Of a stretch of DNA of 64,000 nucleotides, positions 36,130-48,229 are shown piece after piece. Location: contig MNCI01003660.1 in NCBI GenBank assembly GCA_015680685.1, forward strand, positions 88,360 through 152,359. Direction: 5' to 3'. The notes under the pieces were generated by a model, which saw only the letters and a list, made by a program, of their open reading frames with translations, ran no database searches and was not told the DNA's origin. The DNA comes from Gnetum montanum (taxonomy: Eukaryota > Streptophyta > Gnetopsida > Gnetales > Gnetaceae). How positions within the stretch are numbered: the stretch's first letter is position 1; each line of letters opens with the position of its first letter. A program made the translations under genes and the position numbers.

Positions 36130-36560
36130 GTAATAAAATAACTATTAATAATATTGATATAGAAAGCATTTTTTTATGAGAATTTAGCATGGGCTATATA
36201 TCCTTCTATCTTTGAGGATGATCCTCATATAAACAACTAAGAATCCTCAATAAAGATTTATTCACATCTTTAGTTTTCCTAATGATTTGAGGATTATATG
36301 CTGGTAAAAATGACAACTTCATTCCCAATAATTTTCAAAGAGATATCCAAAAATGACATGTGAATTTGACATTGTTATTACTCACAATGTTCAATGGAAT
36401 TCCATGTAATTTTACAACATGTTGAAAGAATAAACGAGAAATATGAGAAGCATCACTAGTCCTCTTACATAGAAAAAAATGAGTGGTAAATCTATCTAGC
36501 ATAATAAGAATAGAGTCATGACTAGATTTTGTTCTTGGATTGCCACAAATAAAGTCCAAA
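36130..36560 (-). pseudogene. integrase core of chromovirus B
   Basis: The minus-strand frame MDFICGNPRTKSSHDSILIMLDRFTTHFFLCKRT, then DASHISRLFFQHVVKLHGIP and IVSNNNVKFTCHFW, matches the DDE integrase core: MDF-LGLP near the first Asp, DRF-K-AHF, then HGIP--IVSDRD-KF--HFW. The second catalytic Asp (SDRD) has become Asn. The open part is 36335-36559, and decayed continuation runs to lower coordinates. Integrase inserts the DNA copy into the genome. Confidence 0.85.
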
Positions 36561-36571
36561 GCAGCATTTTT

Positions 36572-37400
36572 CTAAGGAGCATTTGGGATTGAGAGAAACA
36601 TGTAGTATCCATCAACACCTTTCTCACCTTTAAACATTTGAAAAACATAACATTTCTTAATAAATTTAATAACATCTTTATACATAAGTGGCCAAAAATA
36701 ATTCTTGCCCACTAATTCCACTATCTTTTTCTTGTCCATATATCCAACCCTATCATTATTATGCTTCTCTTCAAGAATCTCAAATCTAAAATTACATTTG
36801 GAAACACAAATTTTTCCATCTCTAAAAATAATACTATTTTTAATATGATAACCTTTCCATTTGTCAGCCCTTCCTAATAAAGGAGAATTCAATTCTTTCC
36901 AAATATAACAAAAAGCAGTGTAATTGAGATATAATTTGACAAAAGAATCAAGGTTATTAACCTTAATATAAGAATTAACAATATCAATTATAGATAAAGC
37001 ATCAAACAACTACATTAGATTTGTGATTTCTATGCTTTAACACAAAATAAAATTCTTGAAGTTGCTTAACCCATTTTCTATATTTAGCAAAAGTGCTCTA
37101 TGATTAGTGAGCAAAGGAAATTCAGATCCTAACAAGTAATGTCCCTAATGCTTAATTGCTTAAAGTTTAACATATAGCTCTTTCCTATATACATCATACT
37201 TTTGCCTAGAACTATTCAATTTTTTAGAAAAGAATGCAATAGGTTCACCATCTTGTGAAGGCACACCTCCAATAGTAAGTCTAATTGTATCCGCCTTTAC
37301 TTAAAAAATTTAGAAAAATATGGAATTACCAAAATTGGAGCACTATAAATTTTATCTTTCAAAGATTAGAAAGAACTCTCTTTTGCATTAAAGTATACAA
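36572..37400 (-). pseudogene. RNase H end and integrase zinc-binding domain of chromovirus B
   Basis: The 145-codon open part (36572-37009) contains ILEEKHNNDRVGYMDKKKIVELVGKNYFWPLMYKDVIKFIKKCYVFQMFKG, the H2C2 domain in which the second His and second Cys are lost. It ends with the GLY-PLPIP-like segment. Upstream, in broken frames, YRKELY-like (YIGKSYMLNFKQLSI) and LIIEHF segments match RNase H (YRKELYALVQAL, LTNHRAL). Confidence 0.75.
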
Positions 37401-38110
37401 AAGTAAAATTCTTCTTCAAATAAGATGACATATGCTATGTAATAGAATGGAAATTTTTATTGAATATCCTATAGAAACCAGCCAAACCAAGAACTTACCT
37501 CTCCCACATCTTTAGGTGATCACCGCTTCTTGATTACCTTAATCTTGCTTATATTTATCTTAACTTGATTTTTGGAAATAATATTTTCTAGATACATAAT
37601 TTTTCTCTTTATTGAATGATACTTCTTGGCATTGATGACCAATTGAGCTTCATGCAACTTTTAGCACACCAACCTTAAGTATTACACATGCTTATCTTCA
37701 TTAGAACTGTAAATAAGAGTATCATCAAAGAAAATAATTTAACATTTTTTGATAAGATCTCTCAAAACATCATGCATGACTAACATTAGTTAGCCTAAAA
37801 GGCATGAATCACTATTTATAAAAATCATGAGAAGTTTTAAATGTCATTTTTCATTCATCTTTTAGTATAATTCTAATTTGATGATAACAACTTTTTCGAT
37901 CAATATTTGAAAAGATTTAGCATTAGTTAAAACATCAAGAATGTCATCCATTCTAGAAATAGGAAAGTTGTTGTTAATTGCAATTATATTAACAACCCTA
38001 GAGTAAATGTACATTCTTAGTTTATTAGTACCCTTTTTAAAAAACATTAGTAACTACAATGACACATGGAAAGATAGACTCTTTGATAAATCCATTGAAG
38101 TATAATTCAC
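37400..38110 (-). pseudogene. reverse transcriptase of chromovirus B
   Basis: Minus-strand pieces include LRMYIYSRVVNIIAINNNFPISRMDDILDVL ([25 protein letters not shown]), MPFRLTN, and the catalytic box as FFDDTLIYS at about 37704-37738. Downstream lies GLAGFYRIFNKNF, matching the thumb/connection segment. Several frameshifts separate the pieces. Confidence 0.85.
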
Positions 38111-38429
38111 TTCTTTGCGCAATTCCTCTTTCTAATGTCAAATCATTTGGTAAGCTCTCTCATTTGCAATTTTTACGATAAGCATAAAATTACGCTGAAT
38201 TGAATGGATTGCATTGGTGAAAGGCTTGAAATTGGTAAATTCTTGTTCCAAAGGTTACATTGCTAATGGAAGTTCATTTTCATGTTCCAATAGTGATAAT
38301 AATAAGAAAATCATGTTTACTTTCTTCATGAGCTTTATGATATGCCTTCCCACCACCTAAAATAAAAGAGTGTTAATAGGAACATTTTCTTTATACTACT
38401 AAAATGTTATTGGAATCAATTCGTACATC

Positions 38430-38745
38430 TCATCTTTCATAAGAATTAATGAAATATTTATTGCATAATCAAATCTAGCCTTGTTATCATAATTCAAAGA
38501 TTTGCCAAGTATGACTTGAGCACTATCTATGGGAAGAATGTTATATTGCACTTGATCTTTAAAAGTATCAATCTAAAAAAATAAAATGCATCTCTTCATT
38601 ACTTTTTGAAAATGATTTCCATAGAGATAATACACTTTATAGAGCTCAGGATAAGGAAATTTCTTCAAGCCAAGTATATTAACCATCTTAGAAAATATAA
38701 AATTCTCTTATGCATCACCATTTATTAAGATGTGTATCCATTTAC
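38430..38745 (-). pseudogene. aspartic protease of chromovirus B
   Basis: Minus-strand pieces read HILINGDA, ENFIFSKMVNILGLKKFPYPELYKVYYLYG and FKDQVQYNILPIDSAQVILGKSLNYDNKARFD. These match ALIDGGASENFIS, LVEKLGL-PHPYKIGWL and CDVVPMDACHILLGRPWQYDR. The catalytic Asp is lost in the ING remnant. The 5' part of B (gag, 5' LTR) is not here because element A is inserted at 38752. Confidence 0.75.
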
Positions 38746-38751
38746 CACTAG

Positions 38752-39615
38752 TGATACAATATTAAATAAGGCAATTGCATTGATGCAACCTTGTTAATGC
38801 ATCTTAGGATGTGTTGAAGCATGTGTGCCGATGCTAATCTAGTTGTTGCCTCTATAAGGGCACAAACCCACCACATTTATGATACCATTTAGTTGATACC
38901 TTAGTGAGACTTTTGTAGTTTCTTTACATATAAATTAGTGAACTTTTTTTGATGAGTGCCCATAGCATGGATCAAATTGATTATATGACATTTTATTCAA
39001 ATGCAATATGTACCTAGACACAATTGCATAAACGACAGTAAAATTGAGTATTCTTACATCTATTGCAACACTTAGATTAGTTTAACTTTGTTTTCTAGCA
39101 TTTTACTCTAATTACAATTTACTTTCTTATTGCAAAAAATTAATATTCTAATTCGTACTTAATGTGAGTATGATCACTTTGAGCATAATATATTAACGCT
39201 TAATAATCCTAGTAGTGGATACTTAGTATTCCTAGCAGGAAACACTTGCTAACCCAACAACATTAGTGTACATTCAGAATATGTATGGAAAGTGGGAATG
39301 GATGCTCCAAATCTTGGATAATTTAGCTAATTAATTAGTTAATTTAAATAATTAAGCATTCATTTATTTAATTAAGCCACAAACAAAGAAAATAATAAAA
39401 ATTATAAAAATAACTATCTTACACCTTAATCACACTTAACCATACAAAAAAATTAATACAAGTGAGGATTGATAAAACAACGACTAGCAACCACATCTTT
39501 CACACCTAAGAATATAGGCCACTTAGATAAAATGTAGTTTATGAAATTTGATCACATGATGCATACCCATTAGTTATTCACATGGTTGGGCAAAGAGAAT
39601 ACCTCCTACTTATTC
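38752..39615 (+). repeat. 5' LTR of element A
   Basis: The first 300 bp align with 55603-55900, with shared AAATAAGG, the CATCTTAGG-TGTG segment, a CTATAA box near 38853 and the TGAGTGCC-ATA segment. The end, before the PBS, is degenerate. A five-base ACTAG precedes it, but the matching duplicate would lie beyond the window. Confidence 0.7.
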
Positions 39616-39616
39616 T

Positions 39617-39634
39617 TGGCATAATTTCTAGGGA
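39617..39634 (+). other. primer binding site of element A (tRNA-Asp type)
   Basis: TGGCATAATTTCTAGGGA is a decayed match to the plant tRNA-Asp complement, in the expected place just after the LTR. Confidence 0.6.
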
Positions 39635-39770
39635 TTTCACATTTTAGCTAAGTGCACTATGTGTTTTTTGATAGTGAAATCATATAAAGTTATTGCAAAC
39701 ATATATAATGCATCATCTCTTAGGAAATAATAATAATAATTTATTAAGGTACACTATATAAGAATAAAAT

Positions 39771-41459
39771 AAGATGTCTTCTTCTCACAAGATTGATTCA
39801 CCACCTGTTGATGACCTTAACCAACATGATAGACCTTGAAAAGATGCTGATGAGGTTCCTCACCAACTAAAGGTGGTCTATGCACATTTGGATCCTTATT
39901 ATCTAGACTTAACTTTCATCCTTCACCAAGATAACAATTATGCTAGAAAGATTTGAAAGGCAATATTGTGTTACCTTCTAATCACTCTATCTCTTTCATG
40001 TTCATGAAAGCTATCATGAACATGGGGCTTGAAATAATAGCTCCAAACTAATAAATAAAGAAGCACCTCTATAGAAATTATCAGCCAACAAAGGCTTAGG
40101 TTACAAAAGATCAATTCATGGAAGCACTCATGAGGCTTCCAAGAAGAAAAAAGCTTGATATCATTATTTTTGTGATCATAGAAGGATCCAAAATTACCAA
40201 AAGGATTATCTCAACACCAAAGTTCACCTCCCTTAGTGAGAGAGACATAATCCATAAATGATTATAATCAACACTAGTGAATAACTAGTATGAGGGGAGA
40301 ACTAGTTCCAGAACCAAAAGAACTTTAAGGCCAAGGTCTCTGAACTATTTACTAAGAGAACAACTAAGGGATCAAAGGAGAAGGACAAGTTGGAATTACT
40401 CTTTTAGTTCTCCACCTTCACCATCATCCTCATCATAAAACTTCGATGAAAGGGACTGTGATCAAGACCGAGATGGAGATGATAGAAGAATTCATCATAG
40501 AGATGGAAGGAGAGAGCATAGAAAACAATAAGAAGAGGAAGAACATCATTATGAAAGTTAATATAGCAAGCCACATCATAAGAGACATGACCATGACAAG
40601 GGCCATCATGAAAATAATGACTATAATGAACTAATTCTTGCTATGAGAAGCATGATAAATATTTTAGAAGAAGTACAAATTCCTACCAAGCATAAAAGGT
40701 ATAGTAAAATCAAATGGCTTGATATGAACAACATCCCTAAATTTGAAGGAGGATATAATGTTGATCCACAAACTCATTTGAAAGCCTTCCATGATGCCTA
40801 TTCCTTGCAGAACATTGAGAATGAGTGGTAAAAAATTTAACTATTTTTGAAGACACTTATCAAAAAAGCTAAAAGTTAGTATTGATCCTTAGAGCCAGAA
40901 TTTATTTACAAAAGAAGTATGATGATAGAATTATTTAATGATAAATATTAAATGTACTCTAGGCTGTCCAATTTGAGAAAGTAAATCTAAGGGTGGAAAC
41001 AAGAAAATTATGAATCCCTTGATGCGGCCTTGGGCTATTACTCTATTTTGCACTAGTGCCCAAGCCATGATTTCTCTCAAAGAGAACAACTTTGCTAGAT
41101 GATAATGGGCTTAGAAAAAAAACTCAAGACACTCTTGGACTTTGTGTTTAAGGAAGATTATCTAAAATGAGGATGCATTAGATCTAAAGGCTCATTAATT
41201 GAGTGGTCAAAGAAGAGGAAGAACTCAAACAAATAGAAAGTACATAAGAGTATAATAGATACCCTTTCATTTACAAAAGGGTGGTATGTTTCTATGATCC
41301 TAAAAAGGAAGCATCACTAGATGATATGATACAAAGAAAAATCTTACCAATTCAAAAAATTATCATAAATATATTAGCTAATGTAGATAAAATGTGAAAA
41401 TTCTTGAATAAGAAGTTCAAAATAGCTCTAAATATTATGGAAGAGAAAATAGAGCAAGG
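39771..41459 (+). pseudogene. gag of element A, 5' part
   Basis: It starts MSSSHKIDSPPVDD. A Ser/Pro then Arg/Asp/Glu/His-rich region (about 40390-40640) is followed by IKWLDMNNIPKFEGGYNVDPQTHLKAFHDAYSLQNIENEW (40706-40831). This matches RLPRLDLNNFSKFSGGYDLDLYQHLLAFYDACTWNNIDNSW of element 3. Later pieces include SMMIELFNDKY and GWKQENYESLDAALGYYS. It is cut at 41459 by element 2 and resumes at 47378. Confidence 0.8.
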
Positions 41460-42277
41460 TGACGAATCGTGATTCATTAGGCCATGATATCACACTCATG
41501 ATATCACGTACGTGATATCATGGCCTGGCTCATGATATCGTGGCTCCTATGCAGGCCTATAAATACACCTTAGGTGCATGACGAAAGGAAGAAGGTTTTT
41601 ATTAGAAATTAGTTTTCATTTTTAGTCTTTCTCAACATTTTCTTATAGTGCATGCCCACAGTGTGATGATTGTAATTGTATGACACCTTTATTCGAGTGT
41701 GACATACTTAGACACGCACATGACTAGAAATAAAGATCGAGATTAGTTCATCATTTTAGCATTCACTTAGTTTAATTATTTAATTGTTATTGTTATTCAT
41801 TACTTTTGTAGTTAATATCTCTTCACCCTAAACTCCTTAAACGTGGAATGAGTACAACTTAATTATGAGCATTTAAGTGTGACTACTTGGTATCCTAGTA
41901 GTGTACCTAGGACATGCGCTTGGTAATCCTATCAGTAGTTGTACATGAGGTCCAATATGTGTACAAATGATTAATGAATGGATGCTTATCACACTTAGGC
42001 TAGCTTAGCTCTCTCCTGCTTTTCCTCCTAGCTTAACTAAAGTTATTTTCCATTGCCTCTAGGAGTAGCACTAGGTTAGAAACCACATCATACACCTCAC
42101 TCTGGAATAAACCATACATGACAAAGTAAATACTAGTCCAGGTGGGAAGATAGCAAACTGTGATCAATGAGTAAGTATCTAGATACCACAACTAGCCCAT
42201 CTGCGGAGTTCGATCAGATTGTGCGTGAAACACTCGTATTCATATGGTTGAGTGTAGGAGTACCTCGCCACTCATCA
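41460..42277 (+). repeat. 5' LTR of element 2
   Basis: It is 818 bp long, starting TGACGAATC and ending CTCATCA. GATATC words lie at 41486, 41500, 41514 and 41534, with a TATA box TATAAATA at 41558-41565. Confidence 0.92.
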
Positions 42278-42278
42278 T

Positions 42279-42296
42279 TGGCGCTGTTGCTGAGGA
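42279..42296 (+). other. primer binding site of element 2 (tRNA-Asp type)
   Basis: TGGCGCTGTTGCTGAGGA differs from the plant tRNA-Asp complement at only three positions. Confidence 0.85.
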
Positions 42297-42409
42297 TAGT
42301 GCTAGTTATTTAGATTAGTTACATCATACAAGATCACTGTAACAAGTATTAATGATATATCTCTTAAAAAAGAAATTAATTTTAATTAAGTCACACATAG
42401 TTCAAGACA

Positions 42410-44481
42410 ATGTCTCTCTCACAAGACTTTGACAATGCAACAAAAAGTAAGGTAATTCATTGGAGAACCAACAAATTATATGATGATGAAGATAAAGTTT
42501 GGAGTACTCAACCTTATGTAGGAATCCCCTATGTTCATGAACATCCCAACGATACTCAAAGACTTTCATCATCCAACTTTGACAGCTCTAGTAAGGATGA
42601 GACATCCCATAGAACGAGAAGGCCCAAAAAGCCTAGGGCCTTCTCAATAACTAACAAGAAATTATTTGGGGATGAATGAAAGACTTAAAAAATTCATAAA
42701 GAGTTTTATAGTTCCCTCTCTTCCTCTACTCCTTCAATGTCATATTGTGACACGGATGACTATTTTTCAAGGGATCGGCGTAGAACTAAAAATCAAGCTC
42801 ACAAAGAAAATCAAAAATGCCAACATGAACAAGGACAACATCGTCCCAATGTACAAGCTTACAACCCACTTAGTGACAATGAACCCATACTGGCCATTAA
42901 GAGCCTAATGCCTATACAAGAGGTCGTTCAAATATCCTGTGGGCATCATAAAGAAAGCCATCTACCTAGGCTTGATTTAAACAACTTTCCAAAGTTTTCA
43001 GGAGGCTATGATTTAGATTTGCAACAACATTTACAAGAATGGAAACAAGCACAATATGAACCCTTAGATATGACCCTAGAAAGATATTATGCACTGCTAA
43101 ACAATTGCCTAGGACATGAGTTCTCCAAGGAAAGGCTAATGTACCACATTATTGATGGGCTTCGTAATGAAACAAGGGAATCCTAGGGATGTATGCCCAA
43201 GGTCAACTATACGAGTTACAAATCCATCAACTCCAAGAGCTTATTAAGTAGGTAGCAAAAGAAGAAGGAGAAATGGTTGAATGGGAGAATGTTGAAAAAT
43301 CTCAACAGGCCCAAAAATCAACAAGGGTCCATGATTATGAAGAGGAGAAAGTAACTCACCACAAGGAGGTGGAACCATGTTTGCCAGTACTACAATCATT
43401 GGATGAAGTTGGGGCAAAGATCGATAGGATGATGGAATGGATACATAAGAAATGTGGAGAATACGCCAACATTATTGGAGATAGAGTTATGACAACCCAA
43501 GAAGTAGGACAAAACACCTTTAGACGATCGAAAAGAAGGGTTGAAAAGAATAAGAACTTAACTACCAATCATACGTATCAATGTAACATTTTCCTGTACG
43601 ATCACCCCAAGGGCCAATGCCCAATCTTGTCACATTTACATGAGCATTGGGGACGAATGTTACATCTAGAGTTCATACAAAAATACTATGTTCAATCATA
43701 ATGTCAATAATCCCAGTCATGGGGGAGGCCATCCCCAAACTGGTTACACTCTTCATACCATCCAAACCTAAGTGCTTATCAAGTTCAACATCTTGTTTTC
43801 CCAACTAGATCAACATCCTCTATCTCATCCCACTATTATTATTCTCCTCAATACTATCAACCCATATCCTTACCAATAAGACCACCACCTTGGGTACCTT
43901 ACACTTCTCCTCAATTTCAAAATTCTCATCCTTCACCTCCTTCTACATCTCCACCAATTGTACCTGAAGGATTTGCACGACAACATAAACCCATGAACAT
44001 TACTTGTGCTTCTACTGTCAATAGTAGTGAAAATCCTCCACAACATCATAGGTGTCCCTTCTTTAGATGTGATCGTAGAAAGGGACACCATAGTTCAGAA
44101 ACCACTGGATCTCCCAAACCAATGCAAGTCCAACACTATGGTGCATCTTCCTCTTCAAACCTAATGCCTCATGTTACCTTATCAAGGCCACCACTCAATA
44201 CTCCAAAAACCATGTGGCCCAATGAATATAGCCACATGGGGAGACATGTTGATCCTTGCATACCATCTTACGATCACAAGTACCATAGTGGGTCAACCCC
44301 TTATAAATTAACCACATCTTATAACTTGCCCCACTATGTCAACTCTAATGAAGTGTGTGAACCCCAATGGGGTAAGTATGACCAAATCCCAATATTTCTA
44401 GCATTCAAGGATCCTAACCTTCCATTTATTAATTCTATCCATGCTCAACCATTTAGCTATGGGGGGTATCCTTCATTCTAA
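42410..44481 (+). pseudogene. gag of element 2, with a 69-residue core deletion
   Basis: It starts MSLSQDFDNATKSKVIHWRTN. It keeps an extra N-terminal region (about 42540-42800, Ser/Arg/Lys-rich) that elements 1 and 3 lack but element A seems to have. The conserved LPRLDLNNFPKFSGGYDLDLQQHL is followed directly by QEWKQAQYEPLDMTLERYYALLNN, so 69 residues of the Gag core, including AKVWYRSLKP, are deleted in frame. The zinc-knuckle-like CNIFLYDHPKGQC has lost its second Cys. The tail ends SYGGYPSF. Stops (for example near 42677 and 43699) and frameshifts are present. Confidence 0.9.
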
Positions 44482-45892
44482 CAACACAGAATTAATAAAT
44501 GTTTTTTTGTTTCTTTAATTTTTCAAATTTTTGTTTTCCAGTTTTTCACCCTTTAATTTATTGCCTTATCTTTCTATCTTTTTATCTTTTTATGAGTAAT
44601 CTTATCTATGAATAAAGCAATCATGTGACTCGTTGGTTGAGGTGGTTTTCTATGCTATCAAGTCTCAAGTGACTAATTATTTGAATAGCGAGCCCACAAC
44701 ATCCATCCATCCATTCTATTAATAAGAGGTTCTACCTTGGGTACAATGATATTCCTAATCATTAAAACTTAAAGTGACCTTTTGTTATTATACCTAGAGT
44801 AAAGAAGGACAGACTAAGTGGGAATGGCTAAGGTGTGACATCAAGGGGACTTGTGGATTCTCTTTGGTGACATCTATGTGAGTTATCATGCAGCTTGGTT
44901 GTACTAACATCCTTATAGATCTAATGAAAATGGGAGTAAGAGTAATTAAAAGGTACTCAATCAAGGAAAATCAATGTTGTTCTAGGGGGTCCCACTAGAA
45001 AGACATGCATCCATGCCTAAAGGTAGGAAGCTTCTCTAGATTACACATTACAAAAAAAAAAGAGGAAAAAAAAGAGAAGAAGAAAAAAGAGAAGAGAAAG
45101 TGTGCCAAAGTGGCAAGAAAAATGTTCCACAAAGAAATTCCAAATCACTCCTCCCTTGAACAAAATGGCAAGTGATCGTACGCCTTGCTATCATGATACT
45201 CTTATGGTTGTCCATCATGGGATGAAACAATGCGATATCACTGATCATAGGAATGGACTTGATCTTGATTTTAGAGTGACGAGTTAATGACACATTAATC
45301 ATGCCATACACTCAAGATTAATTATGTCCTAGGTCAGCTACCTCATGTCCCAATCTCTGCAATCCCTTCTTCAATTTGCCTTATCTCGTTGTTCATGTAT
45401 TTTTGACTCATGTCTTGTGTAGCATTGAATGCATACCTCATCATGCTAGTATCAACATGTGTGTGTGTTTTTTGCATCAATGTAGATTATATTTAACTCT
45501 TCTAGTGCCTACAGAAATTTTAAGGTGTGGTTATGCAAGGGAATTATAGGTTGGAACCTACTTTGGGGAGGACCCACTTGCGTGACTTTTGTAATTTGTA
45601 CTTGTTGCACACCACCACATCATTTTATACCCACCAAGTACTTCATTGCCAAATCTATATTTTCCTTTGTCATCATTTTATCAAATGTTCCTTAAAACCA
45701 TTACATGTCCTTTTATGTGTTACCTAAACAAACCAAGTCTAACATTAAACTTTTAGGGCAACTTCCTTGAAAAATTTCTAACTCTCACACTAAGCAAAAA
45801 ATTCAACATTTATGAAAGGCAATGAGTAAGGTATGAAATAATTGAACTTATCTCAATAACCTTACTAAAAATTGATCTTTGTGTGATTATAG
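44482..45892 (+). other. spacer between gag and ORF2 of element 2
   Basis: It is homologous to the spacers of elements 1 and 3, with the GGGGTCCCACTAGAAAGA segment near 44986 and GGTTATGCAAGGGAATTATA near 45528. The part holding the internal GATATC/TATA module (17700-18310 in element 1) is missing. It ends in a TGATTATAG acceptor-like site before ATG. Confidence 0.75.
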
Positions 45893-46336
45893 ATGGCCCC
45901 TAAAAGAGGACAACAAGGAGGACCTTCTTAAGGTGCAACTGAATGCCCAGGGGGAGGCAAAGACCAAGGACCTCATGCAGAACATGTAGAGTAGGAGGCA
46001 CATTCATTCAGCATCTATTAGGGACCTCCTATCACTACACAATCTGGCCAAGAAAAGGGTGGAGAGGTTAGGGCCCAAGCCTATGAAGAGGAACAATGGC
46101 TATTTGTAGCATAGCATGTCAAGGCCAATCAAGTGTTCCCATAGCTACTGTGTCCATGGAAAATGCCGACTCCATCAAACATTGGAACATCAGCATGGAC
46201 GGCTCATAATCCTTAGATAGAAGAGGAGAAACATCAGGCACCTCTTCAATGGTATCAATCTTAGAAGCCTGTTGTGCAGGACAAAGGAAAAGTAACCCAT
46301 GGAGAAGCCACTACCACCTAGAACCACATGAGTTAA
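45893..46336 (+). pseudogene. ORF2/ORF3 remnant of element 2, internally deleted
   Basis: It starts MAPKRGQQGGPS like ORF2 of element 1. After about 60 codons it jumps to AQAYEEEQWLFVA and WTAHNP-IEEEKHQAPL, which belong to the end of ORF3. About 2.4 kb, including the whole transposon-protein-like domain and coiled coil, is deleted. It also keeps TGG where element 1 ORF3 has TGA. Confidence 0.8.
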
Positions 46337-46512
46337 ATAAATTTTACAATTTTGCAATTTTGTAATTTTATGTTGTGTCCCAATTTTGTTCTATTAAGTT
46401 CTCCACTATGGCATGAATAAATTCCTAGTCAGTTAATAACCCATACCTATCCATTGTGTAATCAATGGGGCTTGTTCTCATTTTTTTTAACTTGAGGACG
46501 AGTTTTCATTCA

Positions 46513-46524
46513 ATCATGGGGGTA
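46513..46524 (+). other. polypurine tract of element 2
   Basis: ATCATGGGGGTA directly precedes the 3' LTR, as in element 1. Confidence 0.75.
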
Positions 46525-47372
46525 TGATGAATCGTGATTCATTAGGCCATGATATCACATACGCGATATCGTAGCTTGGCTTGCGATATCGTATACNCGA
46601 TATCACATACGCGATATCGTAGCTTGGCTTGCGATATCGTATACGCAATATCGTGGCTTCTGTGTAGGCCTATAAATACACCTTAGGCACACGATGAAAG
46701 GAAGAAGGTTTTTAGTTAAAAATTAGTTTTCATTTTTAGTCTTTCTCAACCTTTTCTCCCAATGCATGCTCGTAGTGTAATGATTGTAATTGTACGACAC
46801 CTTTATTCAAGTCTGACATACTTGGACATGCACATGACCAGAAATAAAGTTTGAGATTACTTCATCATTGCAACACTCACTTAGTTCAATTATTTAATTG
46901 TTATTATTATTGATTGCTTTCGTAGTTAATATCTCTTCACCCTAAACTCCTTAAACATGGAATGAGTATGACTTAATCACGAGCATTTAAGTGTGACTAC
47001 TTGGTATCCCAGTAGTGTACCTAGGACATGCACTTGGTAATCTCAGCAGTAGTTGTACACGAGGTCCAAGATGTGTATGGACGATTAAGGAACGAATGTT
47101 CATCACACTTAGGCTAGCTTAGCTCTCTCCCCCTTTTCCTCCTAGCTTAACTAAAGTTATTTTCCATTGCCTCCAGGAGTAGCACTAGGTTAGAAACCAC
47201 ATCATACACCTCACTCTGGACTAAACCATACATGACAAAGTAAATACTAGTCCAGGTGGGAAGACAGTGAGTTGCAATCAACGAGTAACTCTCTAGATAC
47301 CACAACTAGCCCATCTGCGGAGTTCGACTAGATTGTGCATGAAATGCTCATATTCGTATAGTTGAGTCATCA
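46525..47372 (+). repeat. 3' LTR of element 2
   Basis: It is 848 bp long. Relative to the 5' LTR it has a 48-bp tandem duplication in the GATATC array (units from 46558 and 46606; one N at 46597). It has also lost about 20 bp just before the terminal TCATCA. A TATA box lies at 46671-46678. Confidence 0.92.
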
Positions 47373-47377
47373 CAAGG

Positions 47378-48010
47378 GAATCAAGATAAGGATAGAAGAA
47401 GAAGAAGAGATATTGGAAAGAAATACTATTAGCAGAATGGTAAGGTTGTAGCAGTTCATGAGGTTGTAGATTCAAAGTCAACAAAAGAAGGTTGCGACAT
47501 CTGTTAGTATGAACATCCCAAGGGATGTAGCCTTATACTATTGCATTTGCAAGAATTTGGAGTCTATTCCTTAAACTTAAAAATTGCAAAAAGGCAACCA
47601 CCCAGAATATTTCCTTATTTACAAGGTAATTATTAGTAGTAGTTCCACCAACAATAATAATATCCAAGTGGAATACCATCTAAACCTTAGAATCATTATC
47701 ATCAATGGCAAAACCTAGAGTCATGGGGGATGCCACCACCAAGGTAGCATTATCCTTACCATTAGATGGGCTTGTATGATTACTATGTCCAATGACTTGT
47801 ATCTCCTGATGGTTCTACAAGCCATGCCTCTTCTTTCATCACTATTAACCTTTGAATATCATAGAACAAATACTCTAGAAGTTAAATCTCATTTTTCTTA
47901 TCCTCCTCATTATTCATTACAACACTTTACATCTTCTAATTCTACTTCCTTGCCACTAGCACTACTTATGTAAGGAGAAATTCCATTGTAGCCTTAGCAA
48001 CGTAATGCCA
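47378..48010 (+). pseudogene. gag of element A, 3' part
   Basis: It continues gag of element A after element 2. A zinc-knuckle-like CDIC, stop, YEHPKGC lies at about 47493-47530, followed by LLHLQEFGVYSLNLK, which matches LLHLHEQWGNTLHPEF of element 3. Then come QWQNLESWGMPPP (element 3 QWQQSQSWGNPP) and a Tyr/His/Ser-rich tail. It is broken by stops. Confidence 0.75.
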
Positions 48011-48229
48011 CAAGGGCCATGAACTTACAACTAAATTAATATTGGAGTGGTTCTAAGCATAAGCCAAGGAAAAGGGCTTTCTTTAGATCCAATAGTCTAC
48101 CTAAACCGTTGCAAACATTTATGGCTATAAATACTTTAAAAATTATTTTAGAAATTACCATTGAGCTTACTTTAAATCAAAGGTCCCAAAATGTACATAC
48201 TATCATGTTAACACATGCAGTTACCAACT

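Larger units (their letters stand above)
41460..47372 (+). mobile_element. element 2: non-autonomous Athila-like LTR retrotransposon
   Basis: This insertion is 5913 bp long, inside gag of element A. An exact 5-bp target duplication CAAGG is present at 41455-41459 and 47373-47377. It has LTRs, PBS, gag, spacer, a short ORF2/ORF3 remnant and a polypurine tract. Compared with element 1 it lacks about 2.4 kb of ORF2/ORF3, the internal promoter module, and 207 bp of gag. No pol domain is present. Confidence 0.93.
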
